This document shows positions 1 to 7,012 of a DNA stretch of 8,856 nt, piece after piece. Where the stretch lies: assembly GCA_049316905.1 (NCBI GenBank), contig JBMOJH010000128.1:1-8856 (forward strand). The letters run 5' to 3'. Within the stretch, counting starts at the first letter, position 1. Each line of letters begins with the position of its first letter. The notes beneath the pieces are model-generated. The model saw only the letters and a list, made by a program, of their open reading frames with translations, had not been told where the DNA came from and did not search any database. The translations under genes and the position numbers were made by a program. Origin of the DNA: CAIPVR01 sp049316905. GTDB lineage: Bacteria; Actinomycetota; Acidimicrobiia; Acidimicrobiales; Microtrichaceae.

Positions 1-17
1 GACGACACCGACGACCT

Positions 18-56
18 ACAGAACGACACGACAGAACGACACGACAGAACGACACC
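18..56 (+). repeat. Three tandem copies of a 13-nt unit
   Basis: The unit ACAGAACGACACG occurs at 18-30, 31-43 and 44-56 without spacers. The third copy differs only in its last base (C instead of G). Shorter related words (GACGACACC, ACGACC) precede it at 1-16. A 13-nt period is not a multiple of three, so the repeat is unlikely to be coding. It probably arose by slippage. It ends 21 nt before the argG start codon. Confidence 0.85.
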
Positions 57-61
57 GAGAC

Positions 62-67
62 AGGGAG
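62..67 (+). promoter_or_regulatory. Ribosome binding site of argG
   Basis: AGGGAG lies 10 nt before the ATG at 78. It is the only Shine-Dalgarno-like purine run in the leader and it supports that start. There is no ATG, GTG or TTG upstream in frame within the window. Confidence 0.7.
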
Positions 68-77
68 CGAGACGGAC

Positions 78-1280
78 ATGGCGAAGCGGGTGGTGCTGGC
101 GTACAGCGGGGGACTCGACACCTCGGTGGCGGTGCGCTGGATGATCGAGCACCTCGGGGTGGAGGTGGTGTGCCTGTCGGCCGACGTGGGCCAGGAGGGC
201 ACCCTCGAGGGCAACCGCGAGAAGGCCCTCGGTGCCGGGGCGATCGCGTACGAGGAACTCGACCTGCGCGAGGAGTTCGCCCGCGACTTCCTCGCCCCGG
301 TCATCAAGGCCAACGCCCTGTACGAGAACCAGTACCCGCTCGTCTCCGCCCTCAGCCGTCCCCTGATCGCCCGGACCCAGGTGGAGGTGGCCCGCCGCTA
401 CGGCGCGGACGGGGTGGCCCACGGCTGCACCGGGAAGGGCAACGACCAGGTGCGCTTCGAGGTGTCGTACATGGCGCTGGCGCCCGACCTCGAGCAGCTG
501 GCGCCGGTGCGGAACTGGGGCTTCACCAGGGAGGACTCGATCGAGTACGCCGCCCTCCACGGGATCCCCGTGGGGGCGACGAAGGAGAAGCTGTACTCGA
601 TCGACGACAACCTCTGGGGCCGGGCCATCGAGTGCGGCGAGATGGAGGACCCGTGGGCGGAGCCGCCCGAGGGCGTCTGGCAGATGACCCGGCGCACCGC
701 CACGGAGCCCACGGAGTTCGCGCTCGGGTTCGAGGCCGGTGTGCCGGTGAGCCTCGACGGGCGGTCGCTCCCGCTGCACGAGCTGATCGTCGAGCTGAAC
801 CACCTCGTCGGCGCCTACGGCTGGGGCCGGCTCGACATGGTCGAGAACCGGCGGGTCGGCATCAAGAGCCGCGAGACCTACGAGGCCCCGGGTGCGCTGG
901 CGGTCATGCTCGCCCACGCGGACCTGGAGTCGATCACCCTGGAGCGCGACCTCCAGCGTGAGAAGCTCCGCCTGCAGCACCGCTACGCGGAGCTCGTCTA
1001 CGACGGCCTCTGGTACTCGCCGCTGAAGGAGGCGCTGGACGCGTTCATCGACTCCTCGCAGCGTCACGTCACCGGTGAGGTGCGGCTGCGGCTCGCGCCC
1101 GACCGCTGCTGGGTGGTGGGTCGGCGGGCGCCGCGGTCGCTCTACGACTACGGCCTCGCCACCTACGACGCGGCCGACCGGTTCCGTCACGCCGACTCGG
1201 AGGGCTTCGTGCGCCTGTGGGGCCTGGGCGTGCAGACCTGGTCCGACGTGCAGGGCCCCGGCGCCGAGGGTCGCGCGTGA
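78..1280 (+). CDS. argG: Argininosuccinate synthase
   Basis: This 400-residue protein joins citrulline and aspartate to form argininosuccinate, using ATP (giving AMP and pyrophosphate); it is the penultimate step of arginine synthesis, in the cytoplasm. Visible family marks are the N-type ATP-pyrophosphatase loop YSGGLDTS at residues 9-16, the AHGCTGKGNDQVRFE block at 114-128 (citrulline/aspartate and ATP binding), SIDDNLWGR at 174-182, and GIKSRETYEAPGA at 261-273. Length matches the usual ~400 residues, so the gene is complete. The ATG at 78 follows an AGGGAG ribosome site and puts the nucleotide loop close to the N-terminus, as usual. Its TGA (1278-1280) overlaps the GTG start of argH, so the two are very probably translated as a coupled pair. 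No unusual residues were seen in the motifs. The identification is essentially certain. Confidence 0.98.
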   Translation: MAKRVVLAYSGGLDTSVAVRWMIEHLGVEVVCLSADVGQEGTLEGNREKALGAGAIAYEELDLREEFARDFLAPVIKANALYENQYPLVSALSRPLIARTQVEVARRYGADGVAHGCTGKGNDQVRFEVSYMALAPDLEQLAPVRNWGFTREDSIEYAALHGIPVGATKEKLYSIDDNLWGRAIECGEMEDPWAEPPEGVWQMTRRTATEPTEFALGFEAGVPVSLDGRSLPLHELIVELNHLVGAYGWGRLDMVENRRVGIKSRETYEAPGALAVMLAHADLESITLERDLQREKLRLQHRYAELVYDGLWYSPLKEALDAFIDSSQRHVTGEVRLRLAPDRCWVVGRRAPRSLYDYGLATYDAADRFRHADSEGFVRLWGLGVQTWSDVQGPGAEGRA

Positions 1281-2722
1281 CGAACTCGACCGAGGGCGGC
1301 CGGCCCGGCGGCGAGCCCGGGCGCGGCCACCTCTGGCACGGGCGCTTCGACGTCGGTCCGGCCGAGGAGCTGATGGCCTTCACCGAGAGCCGCTCGTTCG
1401 ACGTGCGGCTGCTCGTCGACGACGTCGCCTGCTCCAAGGCCCACGTGCGCGGCCTGGCCCGCGCCGGGCTGCTCACCGAGGCGGAGCTGGGTGACCTGCT
1501 GGGCGGCCTCGACTCGGTGGAGATGGAGTACCGGGCGGGGGAGCTGCGCTTCGAACCGTCGGACGAGGACGTCCACACGGCGATCGAACGGCGGGTCACC
1601 GAGCTGGTCGGTCCGGTCGGCGGCAAGCTCCACACCGGACGGTCCCGCAACGACCAGGTGGCCACCGCGTTCCGTCACCACCTGCTGGGAGCGGTCGACG
1701 ACGTGGCCGACCGGGTGCTCGACCTCGTGGAGGTCCTCGCCGCGCGGGCCGACGAGGCCGGCACCGGCGACGGGGCCGCCTACCTGCCGGGCTACACGCA
1801 CCTCCAGCAGGCCCAGCCGGTGCTGCTCGCGCACCACCTCATGGCCCACGCCTGGGCACTGCTGCGCGACGTCGACCGTCTGGCGGACTGCCGGTCCCGG
1901 CTCGACGTCTCGCCGCTGGGCGCCGGCGCGCTCGCCGGGTCGTCGCTGCCGCTCGACCCGGAGGCCACCGCCGCGGACGCCGGGTTCGGGGCGGTGTTCG
2001 AGAACAGCCTGGACGCCACCTCCGACCGCGACTTCGCGGCCGAGACCCTCTTCTGTCTGACCATGGTGGCGGTCCACCTGTCGCGCATGGGGGAGGAGGT
2101 GGTGCTGTGGTCCACCGAGGAGTTCGGGTTCGCCCGCCTCGACGACGCGTTCGCCACCGGGTCCTCGATGCTGCCCCAGAAGAAGAACCCCGACATCGCC
2201 GAGCTGGCCCGGGGCAAGGCCGGGCGGGTGATCGGTGACCTCGCAGGGCTGCTCGCCACGCTCAAGGGCCTTCCGCTCGCCTACAACCGCGACCTCCAGG
2301 AGGACAAGGAGCCGGTGTTCGACGCCCTGGACGCCGTGCGGCTCGGACTCGGAGCGATGACCGGGCTCTACCGAACGCTCACGTTCCGGACGGACCGGAT
2401 GGCCGCCTCGGCCGACTCGCCGTACGGGTCGGCCACCGACCTGGCCGAGTGGCTGGTGGCGCGCGGCATCCCGTTCCGGGAGGCGCACGCGGTGGTCGGC
2501 GCGCTCGTACGGAGGTCGCTCGACGGGGGAGAGGACCTCGCCGCGCTCGTGGCGGCCGAGCCCGCGCTGGGTGCCGAGGCCGCCGCGCTCGTGGCGCCGG
2601 GCGAGTCGGTGCGCCGGCGCACCACCCGCGGCGGCGCGGGCCCCGACCCGGTGGCCCGCCAGCGCGAGCGTCTCGTCGAGCGGATCGCGGCCGAGCGGTC
2701 GCGGCGTGCCGCCCGCGGGTGA
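1277..2722 (+). CDS. argH: Argininosuccinate lyase
   Basis: A 481-residue member of the fumarase/aspartase superfamily that splits argininosuccinate into arginine and fumarate, the last step of arginine synthesis; it works as a cytoplasmic tetramer in known relatives. Visible marks: LWHGRF at 19-24 (LWGGRF in most relatives), SRSFDVRLLVDDVACSKAH at 38-56, HTGRSRNDQVAT at 119-130, GYTHLQQAQP at 172-181 with the conserved His at 175, and the superfamily signature loop GSSMLPQKKNPD at 295-306, which carries the catalytic serine. I chose the GTG at 1277, which forms a GTGA overlap with the argG stop. An in-frame ATG at 1217 lies inside argG and would add 20 Arg-rich residues unlike the family. 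Start at 1277 gives a ~17-residue Gly-rich N-terminal tail before the conserved LWHGRF. Length is near the family's 460-480. Confidence 0.97.
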   Translation: MTNSTEGGRPGGEPGRGHLWHGRFDVGPAEELMAFTESRSFDVRLLVDDVACSKAHVRGLARAGLLTEAELGDLLGGLDSVEMEYRAGELRFEPSDEDVHTAIERRVTELVGPVGGKLHTGRSRNDQVATAFRHHLLGAVDDVADRVLDLVEVLAARADEAGTGDGAAYLPGYTHLQQAQPVLLAHHLMAHAWALLRDVDRLADCRSRLDVSPLGAGALAGSSLPLDPEATAADAGFGAVFENSLDATSDRDFAAETLFCLTMVAVHLSRMGEEVVLWSTEEFGFARLDDAFATGSSMLPQKKNPDIAELARGKAGRVIGDLAGLLATLKGLPLAYNRDLQEDKEPVFDALDAVRLGLGAMTGLYRTLTFRTDRMAASADSPYGSATDLAEWLVARGIPFREAHAVVGALVRRSLDGGEDLAALVAAEPALGAEAAALVAPGESVRRRTTRGGAGPDPVARQRERLVERIAAERSRRAARG

Positions 2723-2729
2723 CGTCGCG

Positions 2730-3326
2730 GTGAGTCGGCCGTTCCCGCGTCGCGAGCTCTCCGGGGACGTCGCCGAGGTCGCCCAGAGACTGCTCAACGC
2801 CCTGCTCGAGGTGCGCGGACGCGTCGGGCGCATCGTGGAGGTGGAGGCCTACGACGGCGAGACCGACCCCGCGAGCCACGCCGCGGGCGGGCGCACCGCG
2901 CGCAACGAGCTGATGTTCGGCCCCGCCGGCCACCTCTACGTCTACCGGTCCTACGGGCTGCACTGGTGCGCCAACGTGGTGGTGGGCCCGGCCGGTCCGG
3001 CCCGGGCCGTACTGCTCCGGGCCGTCGAGCCCGTCGCGGGTGTGGAGGCGATGCGCTGCGACCGGCCGCGGATCCGCGATGACCGCTCCCTCGCCGACGG
3101 CCCCGGGAAGCTGTGCGCGGCGCTCGGGATCACCGGCGCGGACGCGGGCGCCGACCTGTGCCGGCGCGACGGCGAGCTGCGGCTCCGGCGGGACGCGCTG
3201 GGTCCACCCGACCGTCCCGCGGTCACCACCCGCGTGGGCATCTCCCGGGCGGTGGAGCGACCGTGGCGCTTCATGGTGCCCGGGCATCCCGGCGTGTCCC
3301 GCGGGCGACCGGCGGGTGCCGCATGA
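2730..3326 (+). CDS. mpg: 3-methyladenine DNA glycosylase (AAG/MPG family)
   Basis: This 198-residue protein fits the alkyladenine DNA glycosylase family, which removes alkylated bases such as 3-methyladenine from DNA and starts base excision repair. By alignment from memory with human AAG, RIVEVEAY (34-41) contains the catalytic Glu at 39 and the intercalating Tyr at 41. DPASH supplies His50, HLYVYRSYG (68-76) matches the LYVY block, CANVV gives Asn82 of the base pocket, and VLLRAVEP gives Arg97. GPGKLC at 124-129 is another family block. I chose the GTG at 2730, 7 nt after the argH stop and preceded by GGGTGA at 2717-2722. An in-frame GTG at 2706 would add 8 residues and overlap argH. Its stop overlaps the Nudix start, so it sits inside the arginine operon. 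From memory, Mycobacterium tuberculosis also has mpg beside tyrS. Confidence 0.93.
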   Translation: MSRPFPRRELSGDVAEVAQRLLNALLEVRGRVGRIVEVEAYDGETDPASHAAGGRTARNELMFGPAGHLYVYRSYGLHWCANVVVGPAGPARAVLLRAVEPVAGVEAMRCDRPRIRDDRSLADGPGKLCAALGITGADAGADLCRRDGELRLRRDALGPPDRPAVTTRVGISRAVERPWRFMVPGHPGVSRGRPAGAA

Positions 3327-3928
3327 CCGTCGGCCGCTACCTCTCCGCCGGGGATCCGGATCTCGCTCCCAGCGCCGATCCGGCCCGGTCGCGGGCGCGG
3401 TTGGTCGAGGCGGACCTGCCCGCGGCGCAGGCCGCCGAGCGCGACCGGGTCCTCCACCTGCTCGACGGCGCCGGGTCGGCCCTGGCGGAGCGCACCACCG
3501 CGCCGGGCCATCTCACCGGCTCGGCGCTCGTGCTCGACGCGGACGAACAGCGCATCCTGGTGCTCCTCCACACGAAGCTCCGGCGGTGGCTGCAGCCGGG
3601 CGGCCACGCCGATGGCGACCACGAGCTCGCCGGTGTGGCGCTGCGCGAGGCGACGGAGGAGACCGGGATCGAGGGGCTGCGGGTGCGGGTGCCGGCGGTG
3701 GACCTCGACGTGCACGAGGTGGACCACGGCGACCCGCTCGGGACGCACCTCCACCTGGACCTGCGGTTCCTGGTGCTCGCACCCCCGGGGGCGGTGCCGA
3801 TCGGGAACCATGAGTCCCTCGGTCTGCGGTGGGTCACCCTCCCGGAGCTCGTGGAGCTCGCCGACGAGGAGGGCCTGGTCCGCTTGGCCCGCGCCGCGCT
3901 CGACGCGGTGGCGGCCGACCGGGGCTGA
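3323..3928 (+). CDS. Nudix hydrolase with a variant Nudix box
   Basis: A 201-residue protein with a Nudix domain at about residues 63-180. Nudix enzymes cleave nucleoside diphosphates linked to another group, often removing damaged or surplus nucleotides; the substrate here is unknown. The box runs from G94 to I116 and ends in the canonical REATEETGI (108-116), so the metal-binding Glu residues 109, 112 and 113 are present. The first Glu of the GX5E part is His100, with a Glu next to it at 101. The block THLHLDLRFLVL (141-152) and the WLQPGGH entry (89-95) resemble a subfamily of actinobacterial Nudix proteins. The first ~60 residues form a helical N-terminal region without recognised motifs. 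The ATG at 3323 overlaps the mpg stop (ATGA), which supports this start and coupled translation. A role beside the DNA glycosylase in nucleotide sanitation is inference. Confidence 0.9.
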   Translation: MTVGRYLSAGDPDLAPSADPARSRARLVEADLPAAQAAERDRVLHLLDGAGSALAERTTAPGHLTGSALVLDADEQRILVLLHTKLRRWLQPGGHADGDHELAGVALREATEETGIEGLRVRVPAVDLDVHEVDHGDPLGTHLHLDLRFLVLAPPGAVPIGNHESLGLRWVTLPELVELADEEGLVRLARAALDAVAADRG

Positions 3929-3937
3929 CCGTCAGCC
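3923..3937. repeat. Inverted repeat over two convergent stop codons
   Basis: GGCTGA-CCG-TCAGCC is a perfect 6-bp stem with a 3-nt loop. The Nudix stop (TGA, 3926-3928) is in the left arm and the stop of the minus-strand membrane-protein gene (3932-3934) is in the right arm. There is no T tract on either side, so at best it is a weak or Rho-assisted end for both transcripts. It may simply result from two TGA codons facing each other with matching Gly codons/bases. Confidence 0.5.
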
Positions 3938-4504
3938 GACGTCGCCGGGGGTGGTGCAGCTCTCCATGCGGTTGACCTCGGCGAAGCCGTCGATCGCCCG
4001 GGAGATCTGGCGGTTGGCCTTCACGGTCTCGGTGAAGCGGGTGTCGGGGTCCTGGCGGAGCTGCGCCGCGTAGTCGACGCGGTCCTGCAGGTAGGTCTCC
4101 CAGTCGTCGATCCACATGTTGATCCCGCGGCTCACGCGGTCGGAACCGGTGGGGGCCACCGTGCGGAGCTGGTCGAGCATGCTGCGGAGGATCTCGTCGG
4201 CCTGGTCCACCACATCGGCGCGCTCCACGGCGTCCTTGGCGGTGTTGGCGGGCGGCAGGCGGTCGAGGCGTGCCTCGGCAGCCGCGCAGATCGGCTCCGC
4301 GGCCTTGGGGAAGGTGCGGTCGGCGAGCTCGTCGACCTTCAGCCCGGGGTCGTAGATGAAGAAGGCGAAGAGCCACATCCCGAACGTCGCCGCGATGAAG
4401 GTGCCGGCCGCGACCCAGCCGATCGTCCGGCGGGCGGAGCGTGGTGGCGGCGCTGGGTCGGACCCGTGGGCGGTGCCGGGGTCGGTGGTCGGGGCGTCGG
4501 GCAC
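3932..4504 (-). CDS. Single-pass membrane protein of unknown function
   Basis: I do not recognise the family of this 190-residue protein. Residues 1-26 are a Pro/Asp/Ser-rich cytoplasmic tail ending in RSARR. Residues 28-51 are one strong hydrophobic segment rich in Trp and Phe (WVAAGTFIAATFGMWLFAFF at 30-49). With positive charge before it, the remaining ~140 residues should lie outside the membrane. That part is charged and probably helical, with WIDDWETYLQDR at 131-142 and RQISRAIDGFAEVNRM at 165-180, and it holds only two Cys (73 and 183), which could form a disulfide. The start is GTG at 4504; no good Shine-Dalgarno sequence is seen and no ATG fits better. It lies 48 nt downstream of the penicillin-binding protein gene on the same strand, so an operon and an envelope role are likely, but function is unknown. 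Uninterrupted frame, a clear membrane segment and ordinary composition support it as real. Confidence 0.82.
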   Translation of the reverse strand: MPDAPTTDPGTAHGSDPAPPPRSARRTIGWVAAGTFIAATFGMWLFAFFIYDPGLKVDELADRTFPKAAEPICAAAEARLDRLPPANTAKDAVERADVVDQADEILRSMLDQLRTVAPTGSDRVSRGINMWIDDWETYLQDRVDYAAQLRQDPDTRFTETVKANRQISRAIDGFAEVNRMESCTTPGDVG

Positions 4505-4527
4505 GGCGACAGCTTGCCAGCGCGACG

Positions 4528-4542
4528 GCCTCGCGGCGAGGC
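4528..4542 (-). repeat. Intercistronic palindrome between the PBP and membrane-protein genes
   Basis: GCCTCGC-G-GCGAGGC is a perfect 7+1+7 inverted repeat, which in RNA gives a 6-bp stem with a 3-nt loop. It sits in the 48-nt gap, 10 nt after the PBP stop codon in the direction of transcription and 23 nt before the GTG of the next gene. Without a U tract it is not a standard terminator. It could reduce read-through, stabilise the upstream mRNA or be chance in GC-rich DNA. Confidence 0.4.
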
Positions 4543-4552
4543 GGGGCAGGGC

Positions 4553-7012
4553 TCAGCGGGGCCGCTGCGTCGTGGTGGGCCGGGCCGGGGTGGTGGTCGT
4601 GGTCGGGGCGGTGGGAGTGGTCTCCGCCGAGAGCGGCATGACGACGATCGTGACCCGCCCGTCGGTCGGCCGCTCGCCGGCGGCCGGTCGGGTCTGCCAG
4701 ACCTGCCCGGCCACGTACGGGGCCCCGTTCGGTCCCCGCGTCCCGGACGGGGGCGCGGCGTTCTCGGTCGCCACCGTGAAGCCGGTCGCCGTGAGCTGGC
4801 GACGGGCCTGCTCGGCGCCGAAGCCCCTGAGGTCCGGGACCGGCTCGTCCGGCACGAACGTTCCGGGCACCACCTCGACCACCACGGTCGACCCGACCGG
4901 CGCCGAGGTCCCGCCCGGCGGCGACTGGCCGGCCACCGTGCCGGGCCGCCCGCTCGTGCTCTCGATCCTCCGCACCTCGAAGCCGCCGTCCCGCAGCGCC
5001 GCCAGCGCCCGGTCGGTGGTGCGGCCCTCCACGTCGGGCACGGTGGCCTGCGAGATCGCCGTCACCGGCGCGAACGCCGCGGCGTCCTGCGGGGCAACGG
5101 TGGTGGTCGGTGGTGGCACGGCCCCGGGGTCGGTGAGCGGGAGTGCGGGGGAGCCGGCGAGGGCCCGGCGCATGAAGCCCGACCAGATCTCTGCCGGGTA
5201 GGTGCCCCCGAACACGGTGATGCGGGTATTCGGTGGCTGCATCGAGACCGGCCGGGCGACGCCGTCGGCGCCGACCCGAGGCTGGGCGAAGCCCACCCAC
5301 ACCGCGGTGGCCAGCTGTGGCGTGTACCCGCAGAACCAGGCGTCGACGTTGTCCTCGGAGGTGCCGGTCTTGCCGGCCGCGGGCCGGTCGATCGCCGCGG
5401 ACCGGCCGGTGCCCCGGGTGATGACGCCCGGCAGGATCGCCGAGACCGTCCGGGCCACCTCGGGCTCGATCGCCTTCTCCTGGCGGTGCTCGTGCTCGTA
5501 GAGCAGCGTGCCGTCGGCCCGTTCCACCTTGGTGACCAGCACGGGCTCCGTGTGGACGCCGTCGTTGGCGAACGTGGCGTACACCGACGCCATGTCCTCG
5601 ACCGTCGCGTCGTTGGTGCCGAGCACCGCGGCGGGGACCGCGTCGAGCCGGGTGGAGGTGATGCCGAGTCGGCGGGCCGTGTCGACCGCCCGCTGCGCGC
5701 CGACGGCGGGGTCGAGGATCACGTTCGAGTAGCAGGTGTTCGACGACACGACGGTGCACTCCTCGAGCGTCCCGGAGCCGATGCCGCCGCCGCTCACCGT
5801 CCACGTGCCGCCCCCGGGCAGCCGGTGGGTCACCGAGGAGGGGGCGTCGAAGCGCCGGGACGTGCTGACACCGTTGCCGAGGGCCGTGGCGAGCACGATC
5901 GGCTTGAACGCGGAGCCGGTCTGGCGGCCGGCCCCCATCGCGAGGTTCGCCTGCCGGTAGGGCAGGGTGCCCCAGTAGTCCGGACCGCCGACCATTGCCT
6001 TCACGAACCCGGTGCGCGGCTCGATCGACACCAGCGCGGCGTCGGGCGTGCGCGGGTCGGAGCCCTGGCCGGGGAGGGCCGAGCGGACCGACGCCTCGGC
6101 GGCGGACTGGAGGCGGAGGTCGATCGTGGTGGTGATGCGCAGCCCGCCGCGGAAGAGGTTGCGGTAGCGCTCGGAGGCGCCCGTGCCGAGGATGTCGGAC
6201 CTGTTCAGGAGCAGGTCCTTCACCGCGTCCACGAAGTGCGCGGCGGGGTAGGGGCTCTGCTCGGGTGGGGGCTGGGCCGGGGCCAGGGCCAGGGGCGTGG
6301 CAGCTGCCGTGGCCCGCTGGTCCTCGGTCAGGTAGCCCAGTTCCCGCATGCGTTGCAGCACCACGTCGCGGCGGGCGACGGCGGCCTGCGGGTTGCGGCG
6401 GGGGTCGTCCTCGGACGGGGCCCGGACCAGCCCCGCCAGCAGCGCGGCGCGAGGCAGGTCGAGCTGCGCGGCCGGGATCCCGAAGTACGTGCGGGCCGCC
6501 GCGTCGATCCCGTAGGCACCCTCGCCGAAGTAGATGGTGTTGAGGTACTGCTCGAGGATCACCTCCTTGGAGTAGTTGCGCTCCAGCGCGAGCGCGAGGG
6601 AGGCCTCCTCGACCTTGCGCCGCACCGTCCGCTCCGGGCTGAGCAGCGCGTTCTTCACGTACTGCTGGGTGATGGTGGAGCCGCCCTCGCTCACCCCGCC
6701 GGCGTCCGCGTTCGAGCGGGCGGCGCGGAGCACGGCGCGGGGATCCACGCCGTGGTGGGTCCAGAAGCGGGCGTCCTCGATCGCCACGACCGCGTCCCGG
6801 GCCACCCGCGGGACGTCATCGAGCTTCACCACCGAGCGGTTCTGTTCCTGGAGCACCGTGATCAGGGCGCCGTTGGCGTCGTAGATGGCCGAGGGCTCGG
6901 CATTGGTGGGCAGCACCAGAGGGGGAGCGTCGCGGGCGCTGCCGCCGCACCCTGGCAAACCGACCACGACGAGCAGCAGCGCCGTCACCACGCTCAGTCG
7001 TCGAGGGCCCAC
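4553..7012 (-). CDS. Bifunctional class A penicillin-binding protein with PASTA repeats
   Basis: An 819-residue peptidoglycan synthase that polymerises glycan strands from lipid II and cross-links them outside the membrane. The GT51 domain spans about 40-230: EDARFWTHHG at 79-88 with catalytic Glu79, GGSTITQQ at 110-117, the RKVEE...YSKEVILEQYLNTIYFG region at 132-163, and GAYGIDAAARTYFG at 165-178. The transpeptidase domain (about 320-620) has SxxK at 367-370 (GSAFKP), SxN at 423-425 and KTGT at 548-551. PASTA repeats lie at about 656-716 and 723-793, followed by a Thr/Pro tail. The N-terminus is short: RR, a hydrophobic run, then LPGC with Cys22, which reads as a lipoprotein signal rather than a plain membrane anchor. 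The GTG start at 7012 is the first possible start in frame. It resembles mycobacterial PonA-type proteins in layout. It is first in a two-gene unit. Confidence 0.96.
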   Translation of the reverse strand: MGPRRLSVVTALLLVVVGLPGCGGSARDAPPLVLPTNAEPSAIYDANGALITVLQEQNRSVVKLDDVPRVARDAVVAIEDARFWTHHGVDPRAVLRAARSNADAGGVSEGGSTITQQYVKNALLSPERTVRRKVEEASLALALERNYSKEVILEQYLNTIYFGEGAYGIDAAARTYFGIPAAQLDLPRAALLAGLVRAPSEDDPRRNPQAAVARRDVVLQRMRELGYLTEDQRATAAATPLALAPAQPPPEQSPYPAAHFVDAVKDLLLNRSDILGTGASERYRNLFRGGLRITTTIDLRLQSAAEASVRSALPGQGSDPRTPDAALVSIEPRTGFVKAMVGGPDYWGTLPYRQANLAMGAGRQTGSAFKPIVLATALGNGVSTSRRFDAPSSVTHRLPGGGTWTVSGGGIGSGTLEECTVVSSNTCYSNVILDPAVGAQRAVDTARRLGITSTRLDAVPAAVLGTNDATVEDMASVYATFANDGVHTEPVLVTKVERADGTLLYEHEHRQEKAIEPEVARTVSAILPGVITRGTGRSAAIDRPAAGKTGTSEDNVDAWFCGYTPQLATAVWVGFAQPRVGADGVARPVSMQPPNTRITVFGGTYPAEIWSGFMRRALAGSPALPLTDPGAVPPPTTTVAPQDAAAFAPVTAISQATVPDVEGRTTDRALAALRDGGFEVRRIESTSGRPGTVAGQSPPGGTSAPVGSTVVVEVVPGTFVPDEPVPDLRGFGAEQARRQLTATGFTVATENAAPPSGTRGPNGAPYVAGQVWQTRPAAGERPTDGRVTIVVMPLSAETTPTAPTTTTTPARPTTTQRPR

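Larger units (their letters stand above)
1..77 (+). promoter_or_regulatory. T-free 5' leader of argG
   Basis: This is the visible part of the region in front of argG. It has a single T (position 17) in 77 nt and is built largely from ACGAC/GACAC words, including the 13-nt tandem repeat annotated separately. An RNA of A, C and G with almost no U should fold poorly, so it could serve as an open ribosome-loading leader; that is inference. No -35/-10 pair and no recognisable ArgR operator is visible here, so the promoter probably lies left of the window. Because every stop codon contains T, the strand is open in all frames, and I cannot exclude that part of it is the end of an upstream gene. A search of the flanking contig would settle this. 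Confidence 0.45.

Noticed and set aside
18..56. CRISPR-like array
   Set aside because: Only three 13-nt units in direct tandem without spacers; this is a simple tandem repeat.
1217..1276. Upstream ATG start for argH
   Set aside because: It would add 20 Arg-rich residues overlapping argG; the GTG at 1277 overlapping the argG stop fits the operon pattern and family length.
2571..2729. Upstream ATG start for the DNA glycosylase
   Set aside because: It would give a 53-residue Arg/Ala/Pro-rich extension lying inside argH; GTG at 2730 gives the normal family length.
1187..2833. 548-codon open frame on the - strand
   Set aside because: It is antisense to argH, which carries all lyase motifs; composition is typical of a shadow frame.
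3834..5804. 656-codon open frame on the - strand
   Set aside because: It lies in another frame of the PBP and membrane-protein genes, both of which have clear motifs or membrane features; its translation is His/Arg/Pro-rich and featureless.
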